The notes under the pieces were generated by a model. The model did no database searches, was not told the DNA's origin, and saw only the letters and a program-made list of their open reading frames with translations. Positions 56,313 to 64,000 of a DNA stretch of 64,000 nt are shown here, one piece after another. Source of the stretch: Candidatus Desulfopertinax cowenii (GTDB lineage Bacteria > Bacillota > Desulfotomaculia > Desulfotomaculales > Desulforudaceae); the NCBI GenBank assembly GCA_001899445.1, contig MPOA01000006.1:248001-312000 (forward strand). Reading direction: 5' to 3'. A program made the position numbers and the translations under genes. Within the stretch, counting starts at the first letter, position 1, and each line of letters starts with the position of its first letter.

Positions 56313-56566
56313 CCCAAGACCCCCTCTACTTATTAACCCATCTCTATCTTAGAAAGCGGTTCCCCAAGAAACACTGGGACAAAAAGTTGTCTTGCCATTT
56401 TCATACCAGCAAGGTACTTGATTTCCATACCCATATGTACTGTAGCCCGGAGGCCGCGAAAAAACAAGCATGGCGCGGAAGGCAAAGTCGGGCGGAGCGT
56501 ACTTGTGGGTACGTGAGCACCGGCCGGCAAGCCTGACAAGGTCAGACGCCGTTTTGCAGCGGCATC

Positions 56567-57679
56567 CTAAGAACTTCTCCGTTCGTACTGGTAGAAGGCA
56601 GCGCACGCGCCTTCGGTCGAAACCATGCACGGACCCACCGGGTGGGTGGGCGTGCAGGCGGTGGCAAACAGCTTGCACTCCCGCGGGGTGAGCTTGCCCT
56701 TCAGGAGATCCCCGCAGCGGCAGCCCTTAGGGATCCGCGGCTCGGCTACCTCGGGCGCAAAACGGACCCGGGCATCGAAATCGCGGTATTCCGGTTTCCA
56801 CTGCAGCCCGCTGCCCGGAATCACCCCGAAGCCCCGCCACGAAACGTCGGTGATTTCAAAAAACTGGTCCAGCAGGGCCTGCGCCCGGAGGTTGCCCGCC
56901 TCCTTCACTACCCGGGTGTACCCGTTCTCCACCCGGGCCTCCCCGGCCAGCACCTGCCGCAGCAGGTTGTACAGCGCATCTAGGATATCCAGCGTTTCAA
57001 AGCCACTGATCACCGACGGCAACCCGTATTCTTCAGCGATAAAGTCGTAAGCCCGCCGCCCAATAATCGCCGAGACGTGACCCGGCAGGATGAACCCGTC
57101 CAGCCGAAGTTCCGGATCGACGAGTAGGGCGTGCAGCGCCGGGGGCACGACCTTGTTGGCCAAAAACACGCTGTAGTTCTTCAGTCCCAGCGCCCGGGCC
57201 TGGGCCACGCTTAGAGCGATAGCCGGCGCCGTGGTCTCGAAACCGACACCCAGGAAGACCATTTCCCGGTCCGGGTTGGCTTCGGCCCACTTCACGGCGT
57301 CGGCCGGGGAGTAAAACACCCTGATGTCCGCCCCCCGGGCCTTTTCCTGTTCCAGCGAAGTCTGGCTGCCGGGTACCCGGACCATGTCACCGAAGGTGCC
57401 CACCGTCACTCCGGGCAGGCGCCCAAAGGCTACCATGGCATCGATATCCCCGTAGTCGGTCACGCAGACCGGGCAGCCCGGACCGCTGCGCAGTTCCAGT
57501 TTCCCGTCCAAGAGACTCCGCAGGCCCGCCTTGGAGATGGCCACCGTGTGGGTACCACAGACCTCCATGAACACCACCCGGCGCCCCAGCTTCTCCTGCG
57601 CCTGTTCCGCCAGCGCCGACACCCGCGCCAGCAGGGCCCGGCCGGTCTCCGGGTCACGAAACCTGTCCAGGATTTGCAT
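56567..57679 (-). CDS. hypD: hydrogenase maturation factor HypD
   Basis: 370-residue [4Fe-4S] scaffold on which, with HypC, the Fe(CN)2CO unit is assembled. Conserved cysteine motifs: FMEVCGTHTVAISKAG, SGPGCPVCVTDYGDID, and the cluster motif GCRCGDLLKGKLTPRECKLF near the C-terminus. VVFLGVGFETTAPAIA-type segment present. Overlaps hypC by 26 nt. Confidence 0.96.
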   Translation of the reverse strand: MQILDRFRDPETGRALLARVSALAEQAQEKLGRRVVFMEVCGTHTVAISKAGLRSLLDGKLELRSGPGCPVCVTDYGDIDAMVAFGRLPGVTVGTFGDMVRVPGSQTSLEQEKARGADIRVFYSPADAVKWAEANPDREMVFLGVGFETTAPAIALSVAQARALGLKNYSVFLANKVVPPALHALLVDPELRLDGFILPGHVSAIIGRRAYDFIAEEYGLPSVISGFETLDILDALYNLLRQVLAGEARVENGYTRVVKEAGNLRAQALLDQFFEITDVSWRGFGVIPGSGLQWKPEYRDFDARVRFAPEVAEPRIPKGCRCGDLLKGKLTPRECKLFATACTPTHPVGPCMVSTEGACAAFYQYERRSS

Positions 57680-57896
57680 CTTTCAAAATCTCCTCCCACA
57701 GCTTGAGCCGGATCTTGGCCTCTTCCACGTCGAGCTTCTCGATGGCGTAGCCGGTGTGCACGATCAGGTACTCGCCGGTCTGCACCTCACCCACCAGGAA
57801 GGTACTGACCTCCCGCTGCACCCCGAAAATCTCGATCACGGCGCTGTCGTTCTCAGGTTTCACTTCCACCACGAGACCCGGAATCCCTAAACACAT
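57654..57896 (-). CDS. hypC: hydrogenase maturation chaperone HypC
   Basis: 80 residues. The start is ATG at 57896 so that the essential Cys is residue 2 (MCLGIPGLVVEV); the frame extends further upstream to 57938. VQTGEYLIVHTGYAIEKLD is the second family motif. HypC carries the iron-cyanide unit from HypD to the large subunit. It overlaps hypF by 10 nt and hypD by 26 nt. Confidence 0.96.
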   Translation of the reverse strand: MCLGIPGLVVEVKPENDSAVIEIFGVQREVSTFLVGEVQTGEYLIVHTGYAIEKLDVEEAKIRLKLWEEILKDANPGQVS

Positions 57897-60187
57897 TGCT
57901 TCCACCTCCGGTACGCTATCACGGCCTGTCCCAGGCACAGGCCCCCGTCGTTGGCCGGCACCTGTCTATGGACCAAAACCCGAAACCCGTCTTCGGGCAG
58001 AGTCTCCCGCGCGCGCCGGAAAAGGTAACGGTTCTGCCAGGTGCCGCCGCTTAAGGCCACGGTTTTCAGCCCCGTGGCCATCCCCACCCGACGCACCGCC
58101 TCTCGCACCATCTCTAGGACGGTGTTGTGGAAACGGGTGGCGATGTGCGCGGCATCCATACCCCGCTCCAGGTCCTTCACCACCCCAGCGATAATGCCGG
58201 CCGCCGAGATCACTCTATCTTTAATTGAATAGGGATAGGGTGGCAGTTCCTGGCCCCGGCCGCCGTCCAGGACTAGTTCACCCAGTTCAATGGCCGCCTG
58301 CCCCTCGTAAGTGCTGCGCGTGCATACGCCGGTCAGTGCGGCCACCGCGTCGAACAGCCGGCCACAGCCGGCGCTTAACGGGGCGTTGAATCCCCGCCTG
58401 ACCATCTGGCACACAATGTCCAGTTCCCGGCCCCGCACACCCAAGAACTGCCCGGCCACCCGTTCGCCCTCCGCACCCAGGTAAGTCAACAGGTAGGCGA
58501 CCGCCGTCCGCCAGGGCTGGCGTACCGCTACCTCACCCCCCGGTAGGGGCACGGGCGCCAGGTGGATCTCCCGCGTGAAATCCAGATAATCCCCGGTGAG
58601 CACCTCGAACCCCCACAGGGTACCGTCCGGGCCGTACCCGGTGCCGTCCAGGATCACCCCGATCGCCCGCTCCTCCAGGCCGTTGTCCGCCAGGCAGGAC
58701 GCCAGGTGGGCGTGGTGATGCTGCACCGCGAACCGGGCCCGCGCCGGCACCTTTTCGGCCAGGCGAGACGAACGGTATTCCGGATGCATGTCGTAACCGA
58801 CGATCTCGGCTTCAATGTCCAGCAGCCGCTGGAAGTTCAGCAGGCTGGAAAGCAGGTTCTCTTCGCCCTCAATGCTGTCGAGCTCGCCGATGTGCTGGCT
58901 CACGAAAGCCCGTCCCTTTTTGAGAAGGCAGAAGGTATTCTTCATTTCGCCGCCGATCCCCAGCACTACCGGCCCGTCCCCGGTGGGAACTGGCACCGGG
59001 GACGGCACGTAGCCCCGCGAGCGACGCAGCAATTGCACTTCCCCGCCCATCACCATCGCCAGTGAGTCGTCACAACGGTTGACGATCTCCCGGTTGTGCC
59101 GGAGAAAATAGTCGGCGATTCCGCCCAATTCCTCCAAGGCCCGGTCGTTGTCCTTGGCCAGGGGTAGTTCGCTGTAGTTCCCGCTGGTCATGACCAGAAG
59201 GTCAAACGACCCGCCGAACAGCAGGAAATGAAGCGGGGTGTACGGCAACATGACCCCCAGGGTCTTCAGTCCCGGGGCCAGCTCACGCGGCAGCCTGACC
59301 TCTGGCCGACGTCGCAGCACCACGATCGGCGCCTGCGGGGAAGTCAATAGTTCACGTTCCACCTGGTCCAGGTGGCAATAGCGCGCCACCGTCTCCAGGT
59401 TCCGGGCCATCACCGCGAACGGCTTGGCGTCGCGGCCCTTGCGCCGGCGCAACTCCCGCAGCGCCTTGGGATTCTTCGCGTCGCAAACCAGGTGAAAACC
59501 ACCCAGGCTCTTCAACGCCAGGATTTTCCCCTGCGCCAGTAAATCCCAGCAGACTTGCGTCCACTCCCCCGGCACCGGCCGGCCCCGGCCGTCCACCAGT
59601 TCCACCGCCGGGCCACAGGCCGGGCAGGCCACCGGCTGGGCGTGGAACCGCCGGTCGGTCGGATCGTGGTACTCCCGAGCGCAAGCCCTGCACATGGGAA
59701 AGGCGGCCATCGAGGTCTTGGGCCGATCGTAGGGCAGTTCCCGAACGATGGTGAACCGCGGCCCGCAGTTGGTGCAGTTGGTAAACGGGTAGCGGTAGTG
59801 CCGATCGGCCGGATCGAAGGTCTCCCGGGCACAAGCCCTGCACAACCCCACGTCCGGAGGCACCAGGGCTTCGACCTCCTCGCCGCCCTGGCTCGCGATA
59901 ATCTCAAAACCGGTATAACCCACCGGGGGCAGGGACTCCCAGGTCACTTCTTCCACCCGGGCCAGCCGCGGCGGCCTCCCCCGCACTTCTTCCAGGAAAC
60001 CGTGTACGGCCACCGCCGACCCCTCGGCATCCACGATCACCCCCCGGCCCGCGTTCAGCACGCTGCCGCGGATACCGTGGGACCGAGCCAGATTATAAAT
60101 GAAGGGGCGGAAACCGACGCCCTGGACGGTGCCCCGGACCGTTATCCGGTAGCGGACCGCTTTTTCCGCACGATCTCCCTGAGCCAT
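57887..60187 (-). CDS. hypF: hydrogenase maturation carbamoyltransferase HypF
   Basis: About 766 residues; makes carbamoyl-AMP from carbamoyl phosphate and passes it to HypE. Domains: acylphosphatase (about 10-100, TVRGTVQGVGFRPFIYNLA), two zinc-finger repeats (CRACARETFDPADRHYRYP; CRACAREYHDPTDRRFH), YrdC-like (about 205-390) and Kae1-like (about 400-765, HHHAHLASCLADNGLEERA; ALSGGTWQNRYLF). ATG at 60187 has GAGGGG 9 nt upstream; GTG at 60196 would overlap that site. It overlaps hypB. Confidence 0.96.
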   Translation of the reverse strand: MAQGDRAEKAVRYRITVRGTVQGVGFRPFIYNLARSHGIRGSVLNAGRGVIVDAEGSAVAVHGFLEEVRGRPPRLARVEEVTWESLPPVGYTGFEIIASQGGEEVEALVPPDVGLCRACARETFDPADRHYRYPFTNCTNCGPRFTIVRELPYDRPKTSMAAFPMCRACAREYHDPTDRRFHAQPVACPACGPAVELVDGRGRPVPGEWTQVCWDLLAQGKILALKSLGGFHLVCDAKNPKALRELRRRKGRDAKPFAVMARNLETVARYCHLDQVERELLTSPQAPIVVLRRRPEVRLPRELAPGLKTLGVMLPYTPLHFLLFGGSFDLLVMTSGNYSELPLAKDNDRALEELGGIADYFLRHNREIVNRCDDSLAMVMGGEVQLLRRSRGYVPSPVPVPTGDGPVVLGIGGEMKNTFCLLKKGRAFVSQHIGELDSIEGEENLLSSLLNFQRLLDIEAEIVGYDMHPEYRSSRLAEKVPARARFAVQHHHAHLASCLADNGLEERAIGVILDGTGYGPDGTLWGFEVLTGDYLDFTREIHLAPVPLPGGEVAVRQPWRTAVAYLLTYLGAEGERVAGQFLGVRGRELDIVCQMVRRGFNAPLSAGCGRLFDAVAALTGVCTRSTYEGQAAIELGELVLDGGRGQELPPYPYSIKDRVISAAGIIAGVVKDLERGMDAAHIATRFHNTVLEMVREAVRRVGMATGLKTVALSGGTWQNRYLFRRARETLPEDGFRVLVHRQVPANDGGLCLGQAVIAYRRWKQCV

Positions 60188-60801
60188 GCGTACCACCCCT
60201 CTGTCCCCTCGCCGGTGGCGGCCGAAGTCACGAAAATAAGGATGTCCGGATTGATCGTCCGGATCTCCTCCTGCACCTTATTTATATCAAAATCGGTATA
60301 CGCAAGCAAATCGCTCTTGTTAATCACCACCGCCTGGGACTCCCGGAACACCAGCGGGTACTTAACCGGCTTGTCGCCCCCCTCGGCCACACTCAAAAGG
60401 GCGACTTTGTAGTCCTCGCCCAGGTCGAACTCCGCCGGGCAGACCAGGTTGCCGACGTTTTCGATGAACAGAAGGTCCAGACCGGCCAGATCCAACTGGT
60501 CGAGCGCCCGGCCCACCATGTTTGCGTCCAGGTGACAAAGCCCCGCGGTGTTTACCTGTACCACCGCGGCACCCTGGCCGGCGATCCGCTCGGCGTCGCG
60601 GGTGGTGTAAATGTCCCCCTCGATCACCCCGACGTTGACCTCACCCCGTAGGGCCTGGATCGTCCTCTCCAGCAAGGTGGTTTTCCCCGCTCCCGGGGAG
60701 CTGATCAGGTTGACGGTCGGGAGATGCTTAAGCCGTTCCCGATTTTCACGGGCCACCTGTTCGTTCGCCCGCAGAATCTTCTGGGCCATCACTACCTTCA
60801 C
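60142..60801 (-). CDS. hypB: hydrogenase nickel-incorporation GTPase HypB
   Basis: About 219 residues. P-loop NLISSPGAGKTTLLERTI, switch and metal region VIEGDIYTTRDAERI and AGLCHLDANMV, guanine-specificity motif VVINKSDLLAY. No His-rich N-terminal nickel store. GTG at 60801 is 6 nt after AAAGGAGG; ATG at 60807 lies directly against that site. It overlaps the hypA 3' end by about 55 nt. HypA and HypB load nickel after the iron unit is in place. Confidence 0.95.
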   Translation of the reverse strand: MKVVMAQKILRANEQVARENRERLKHLPTVNLISSPGAGKTTLLERTIQALRGEVNVGVIEGDIYTTRDAERIAGQGAAVVQVNTAGLCHLDANMVGRALDQLDLAGLDLLFIENVGNLVCPAEFDLGEDYKVALLSVAEGGDKPVKYPLVFRESQAVVINKSDLLAYTDFDINKVQEEIRTINPDILIFVTSAATGEGTEGWYAWLREIVRKKRSATG

Positions 60802-61156
60802 CGGCATCCTCCTTTCCATCGTCGCCTTCAAAGTAATCTATGTACAGCTCCTGCCCGGAAACGATTTCGGCGCGGCCGCCGCATTTCGGGCAGAAGTACG
60901 CCAGTTCCTCGCTCTCCGACTCCGCACCGCATTGCGGGCACCTCAAGGTGACGGGCACGGACTCGATCTCCAGCCGGGCACCCTCGAACATGGTTCCCGG
61001 GGCCAGGACAGAAAACGCAAACTCCAACGCGTCGGGAATCGCGCCGTTCAACCGGCCAACCACCAAACGCACCCTGGTTACCCGCTCAATGTTATTGGCC
61101 CCGGCCACGCGGGAGATTTCATTCATCACGGTTTGGATCAGTCCGACTTCGTGCAC
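60746..61156 (-). CDS. hypA: hydrogenase nickel-incorporation protein HypA
   Basis: 136 residues. GTG at 61156 makes the nickel-binding His residue 2 (VHEVGLIQTVMNEI), as in all HypA proteins; the frame extends upstream only by chance. The zinc site is CPQCGAESESEELAYFCPKC. The last 25 or so residues, after the canonical end near YIDYFEGDD, form an acidic low-complexity tail that overlaps the start of hypB. GGAGGGGG precedes the start. Cooperates with HypB. Confidence 0.94.
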   Translation of the reverse strand: MHEVGLIQTVMNEISRVAGANNIERVTRVRLVVGRLNGAIPDALEFAFSVLAPGTMFEGARLEIESVPVTLRCPQCGAESESEELAYFCPKCGGRAEIVSGQELYIDYFEGDDGKEDAGEGSDGPEDSAGERTGGP

Positions 61157-61644
61157 TCGCCCGCCCCCTCCAGCCAGCACCGCACTTCCCGGCGCACGGC
61201 CTCGACCGCCCGCGGGACAGCCCCGGACACTGCGGGGTCCAGACCCATGTGCCACGGTTCCACGTTGGCGACCGTAATCCCGATGATCACCACTTCGTCC
61301 GGTAAGCCCTCCGGCATGGACTTTCGCCCAAATTCCAAGGCGTCCCGGATCCCGATGTCGTGCACCGACAGTGGCGGCGCCTCCTTGCGGGGTACGTCCT
61401 CCTCCCGCCAGCGAAGCACCTGTCCGGGCGGTATTCCTTCCGCCAGCACGGCGTCGATGATCACCGCCTTGTCGCTCCCGAACATCAGGTCCAGCATCCC
61501 CAGCCCCGGGGCACCGGCTTCATACAGGGTCACTCCGGCCGGCAGCGGTTCTTTCTCCAGTTCCCGCAGCACCTCGATCCCAACGGCGTCATCGCCGGCA
61601 AAAATATTGCCGCATCCCAGGATCACGATCTTACAGTCAGCCAA
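61138..61644 (-). CDS. hydrogenase maturation endopeptidase (HyaD/HycI family)
   Basis: 168 residues. IVILGCGNIFAGDDAVGIEV holds the conserved GN..(A)GDD motif with the nickel-binding acid, VIIDAVLAEG the second Asp and LSVHDIGIRDALEF the His. These proteases remove the C-terminal tail of the large subunit once nickel is bound. The gene lies between the hydrogenase and hypA, so it most likely processes the large subunit encoded at 61841-63304, whose tail of 26 residues after DPCFSCATH is intact. TTG start at 61644. It overlaps hypA by 19 nt. Confidence 0.93.
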   Translation of the reverse strand: MADCKIVILGCGNIFAGDDAVGIEVLRELEKEPLPAGVTLYEAGAPGLGMLDLMFGSDKAVIIDAVLAEGIPPGQVLRWREEDVPRKEAPPLSVHDIGIRDALEFGRKSMPEGLPDEVVIIGITVANVEPWHMGLDPAVSGAVPRAVEAVRREVRCWLEGAGECTKSD

Positions 61645-61672
61645 GATACCTTCCCTTTCTATCCGGTTCTAT

Positions 61673-61726
61673 CCGGGTGCCAGGCACTCGACCTGTTAAC
61701 TTAACTTATCTTGACTCCTGGCGCCC
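61673..61726. repeat. inverted repeat between hydrogenase and hyp genes
   Basis: GGGTGCCAGG and CCTGGCGCCC (nine of ten paired) enclose about 33 nt. An adjacent tandem CTATCCGGTT/CTATCCGGGT lies to the left. No T-run follows, so it is not a standard terminator. Confidence 0.6.
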
Positions 61727-61794
61727 GCATTCTAAACCCTAACTCCTGTACCTAGTATTCGCCGCTAGCCGCCCTTATCCTCCGGCGTGAACTG

Positions 61795-61824
61795 AAAAGC
61801 CCTTCCGGAGAACCGGAAGGGCTT
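61795..61824 (-). terminator. hairpin terminator after the hydrogenase large subunit
   Basis: Perfect 12-bp stem AAGCCCTTCCGG/CCGGAAGGGCTT with a 4-nt loop, followed on the minus strand by TTTTC. It lies 17 nt past the large-subunit stop. The T-run is short, so some read-through into the hyp genes is likely. Confidence 0.8.
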
Positions 61825-61840
61825 GCAGCAAGCGCCTAGT

Positions 61841-63304
61841 TTACTCCCTGCTGAGGGTCTTCACTAGTTCGCCTTTGTGGTCGTAAATGTTGACCTTCAG
61901 CGGCAGTTCGCCCAGGATGGCGTGGGTCGCGCAGCTAAAGCACGGGTCGTAAGCCCGGAAGGCCATCTCTACCATGTTCAACACTCCGTTGGTGATTTCC
62001 ATCCCTGGTTTGATGACCGAGCTGGCCGCTTTCTTAATGGCCATGGAGATCGGGGCGTTGTTGTTGGTGGTGCCCACGATCAGGTTGGCCTTCACCACGA
62101 TGCCGTTGGCGTCGGTGGCGTAGTGGTGAGTCAGAGTACCGCGCGGCGCCTCCACGATGCCGACGCCTTCCTCCGGCGACCCGGTCGGGATGTTCCGGAT
62201 GTCCGGGCTGGTAACCTCCTCGTCCTGCGCCAGTTCCAGCAGACGCTCGGCCGCGTACATCAGCTCTACCAGCCGCGCCCAGTGGGTGGCCAGCACGGCA
62301 TGCACCGGACGACCGCCCAGAGTCGAGAAGAACTTCTCGTAAGCCTCCTGCGCCAGCGGGGTGGCCATGCCGTCGCAGGCGTTAATCCGACCCAGCGGGG
62401 CCGCCTGGTAGATCGCGGTACCCGGCCCCTCAGTGAAACCGGTCCAGCCAAACTTCTTCAGGTACGGGTATTTCAAGTAGCTGTAAGGCTCCACGTGCTC
62501 GGCCACGTAGTCCACGTATTCCCGCGGCGAGTACTTGAACAGTTCCTTGCCCTCGGTGTCCACCACGCGGACCTTGCCGTCGTAGAAATTAATCTTGTTG
62601 TTCTCGTCCACTAGGCCCATGTAGTTGGTGACCAGCTTGTAGGTGTCGCCCAGGATCAGTTCCACGTAGGCCTGGTTCTTCAACACCACGTCGTCGAACA
62701 GCTTCAGGGAGAACTTGGCGAACTCCACGCAGGACTTGGCCATCTCCTCGACCTGCTTGCGCTCCTCCCCGGTGAGTCCCTTGCTCACGCCGCCGGGAAG
62801 CGTCCAGGCCGGGTGGGTAGCCTTGCCGCCCAGCATCGCCTGAATCTGCTGCGCGTACGCCCGGTGCTTGATCACCTCGCCGCCGATCTCCAAGCCCACT
62901 TTCTCGATCACGCCCAAGACGTTACGGACGGCCGGGTCGGCGTCCGGGCCCAGCACGAAGTCCGGCGCCGCCAGGGCGTAAAAGTGGGCGATGTGGCTGT
63001 GCACAAAGTGCGCACTGTAAAATAGCTCCCGCAGCTTCTTTGCCGCCGGTGTCGGCTCCACACCGAACACCATGTCCATGGCCTTACCCGAGGCCAAATG
63101 GTGCGCGCTGGGTCAGACGCCACAGATGCGGCTTACAATCTGCGGGACTTCCTCAGCCGGACGGCCCTCGCAGAACTTCTCGAAACCACGTAGCTCCGGA
63201 ATCTGAAAGTAGCAGTTTTCAACGGCCCCCGAATCGTCCAGGAAGATCTCGATCCTCCCGTGACCCTCAAGCCTGGTGATGGGATCAATGGTAATCCTCT
63301 TCAC
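61841..63304 (-). CDS. NiFe(Se) hydrogenase large subunit (MvhA/group 3c-like) with in-frame TGA read as selenocysteine
   Basis: 487 residues if the TGA at 63113-63115 is translated. The N-terminus (KRITIDPITRLEGHGRIEIF; IPELRGFEKFCEGRPAEEV) is group 3c-like. The N-terminal nickel motif reads RICGV-TGA-PSAHH: Cys61 is present and codon 64, always Cys in ordinary enzymes, is TGA. The same frame continues unbroken to the C-terminal motif AYDPCFSCATH (Cys455, Cys458) and a 26-residue tail for the endopeptidase. A hairpin fitting a bacterial SECIS follows the TGA. A nonsense mutation or sequence error is the alternative. GTG start behind AAGGAGGG; the small-subunit stop abuts it. Confidence 0.85.
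63076..63101 (-). promoter_or_regulatory. candidate bacterial SECIS element
   Basis: In the mRNA, beginning 11 nt after the TGA: lower stem CCAT/ATGG, a TT bulge on the 5' side, upper stem GGCCT/AGGCC, and apical loop CGGGTA. The loop starts 22 nt after the TGA and has G at its second position. This fits the usual criteria for bacterial SECIS hairpins. Confidence 0.7.
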
Positions 63305-64000
63305 TTACTTTGCCCTCCTTAATAGCGACCCGGGCAGACCATAGCGGTAGAAAGTGCCCGCCGGATCGACTATCTCGCTGATTATCCGGTCGGCCTCTTC
63401 GGGGGTGTCGGCGTCCACGACCGAGGCCAGCGCCGAGATGTATTTGGCGCCCTGGTCGATCACGCCGTCAACTGGCCCGTAGCAGCCGCGGCACGGCAAG
63501 TTGGCGCTGGTGCACTGGTTGCCACAGCCGGCTCTGGTCACCGGGCCCATGCAGGTCAGGCCCTGCTCCAGGAGACACTTCTTGGGATCCACCATGATTT
63601 CGTGGGGCCGGTAGAATTTCTTGACCTTCTTCTCGGTCTTCTCCCGTTCACATTCGTCGCACATGGTCTTGTTGGAACAGCCGACGAACGCACCCTTGGG
63701 CGGCAGGTTACCGGAAGCGATGACCTGGATAACCGCCCAGACCTGGGTCGCCGTCGGCGGACAACCCGGCATAAAGTAGTCCACGTCCACGACGTCGGCC
63801 AAACACTTGACTTCTTTGTAGAATTCGGGGAGTTCCAGCTCACCCTCGAGCACCTGGTACCTGGTCACGGGGAAAACCCGCTCGGGGTTTTGGGTGGAAT
63901 CGCTCTGGATGTAAACCCGGTCCAGGATGTCGTCCCGGCGCTTGAAGTTGGCGAGCCCCGGAATACCGCCCGCAATCGCGCAGCTGCCGAAGGCCACCAG
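63305..64000 (-). CDS. NiFe hydrogenase small subunit (MvhG-like), partial (5' end outside window)
   Basis: About 231 residues are visible; the start lies beyond the right edge. VAFGSCAIAGGIPGLANF, DYFMPGCPPTATQVW and the later cysteines (CLLEQGLTCMGPVTRAGC; CTSANLPCRGCYGPVDG) supply [4Fe-4S] ligands as in F420-non-reducing (Mvh/group 3c-type) small subunits. It transfers electrons from the NiFe site towards a partner, in Mvh systems MvhD and heterodisulfide-reductase-like proteins, which would be expected just outside this window. Its stop abuts the large-subunit start. Confidence 0.93.
   Translation of the reverse strand: MVAFGSCAIAGGIPGLANFKRRDDILDRVYIQSDSTQNPERVFPVTRYQVLEGELELPEFYKEVKCLADVVDVDYFMPGCPPTATQVWAVIQVIASGNLPPKGAFVGCSNKTMCDECEREKTEKKVKKFYRPHEIMVDPKKCLLEQGLTCMGPVTRAGCGNQCTSANLPCRGCYGPVDGVIDQGAKYISALASVVDADTPEEADRIISEIVDPAGTFYRYGLPGSLLRRAK

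Noticed and set aside
61841-63115. Treating the hydrogenase large subunit as two broken ORFs, a pseudogene.
   Set aside because: There is only one interruption, it is TGA, it sits exactly at a metal-ligand Cys, the frame is otherwise perfect, and a SECIS-like hairpin follows. A mutation or sequence error cannot be wholly excluded.

Overview
The window looks like part of the chromosome of a high-GC, spore-forming, anaerobic Gram-positive bacterium of the Peptococcaceae/Desulfotomaculum type. The evidence is an adjacent spoIVB-spo0A pair, a bacterial acetyl-CoA (Wood-Ljungdahl) carbonyl-branch cluster, a group 3c-like hydrogenase with its hyp genes, and very frequent TTG/GTG starts behind strong AGGAGG sites. 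The resemblance to Desulforudis, Ammonifex or Pelotomaculum is an impression from gene content and was not tested by database search.

Layout. 1-9888 (minus): one operon-like carbonyl branch running acsA/cooS, acsB, acsC, RACo-like activator, cooC-like nickel ATPase, acsD, acsE (acsE cut by the window edge). 10032-11693 (minus): a membrane-anchored, probably catalytically dead alkaline-phosphatase-superfamily protein and a small coiled-coil protein. 11968-13374: tRNA-Pro, a hemolysin III/PAQR membrane protein, then tRNA-Tyr and tRNA-Lys on the other strand. 13572-22776 (plus): malQ-treZ-GH57-treY, which together convert alpha-1,4-glucans to trehalose. 22819-25459: an IS1634-type insertion sequence next to an AT-rich two-gene module (Xre-type regulator plus small membrane protein) behind a promoter with a perfect inverted-repeat operator. 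26000-33664 (minus): spo0A, spoIVB, ligA, amj, pcrA. 33780-34078: decayed transposase. 34118-40079 (minus): hisD-C-B-H-A-F-IE without hisG/hisZ. 40303-50682 (minus): hpt-guaA and purB-C-F-M-N-H-D. 50948-54798: a LolA-like anchored protein, a DUF1015 protein and a B12-binding radical SAM protein. 55287-64000 (minus): hydrogenase small and large subunits, endopeptidase, hypA-B-F-C-D-E.

The most striking observation is in the hydrogenase large subunit. Its frame is interrupted by one TGA at exactly the second Cys of the N-terminal nickel-binding motif (RICGVU). Translation continues in the same frame into a normal large subunit with an intact C-terminal DPCxxC motif. A hairpin with the geometry of a bacterial SECIS element follows the TGA. 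This predicts a selenocysteine hydrogenase in which Sec sits at the N-terminal, predicted bridging, ligand position rather than the C-terminal position of classical NiFeSe enzymes.

How the genes work together: CO dehydrogenase/acetyl-CoA synthase, the corrinoid protein and its reductive activator make acetyl-CoA. The hydrogenase would supply electrons from H2, and the hyp proteins and endopeptidase build its NiFe site. The purine and histidine clusters are ordinary biosynthetic blocks that are incomplete here. The trehalose operon suggests a stress or osmoprotectant store drawn from glycogen-like glucan.
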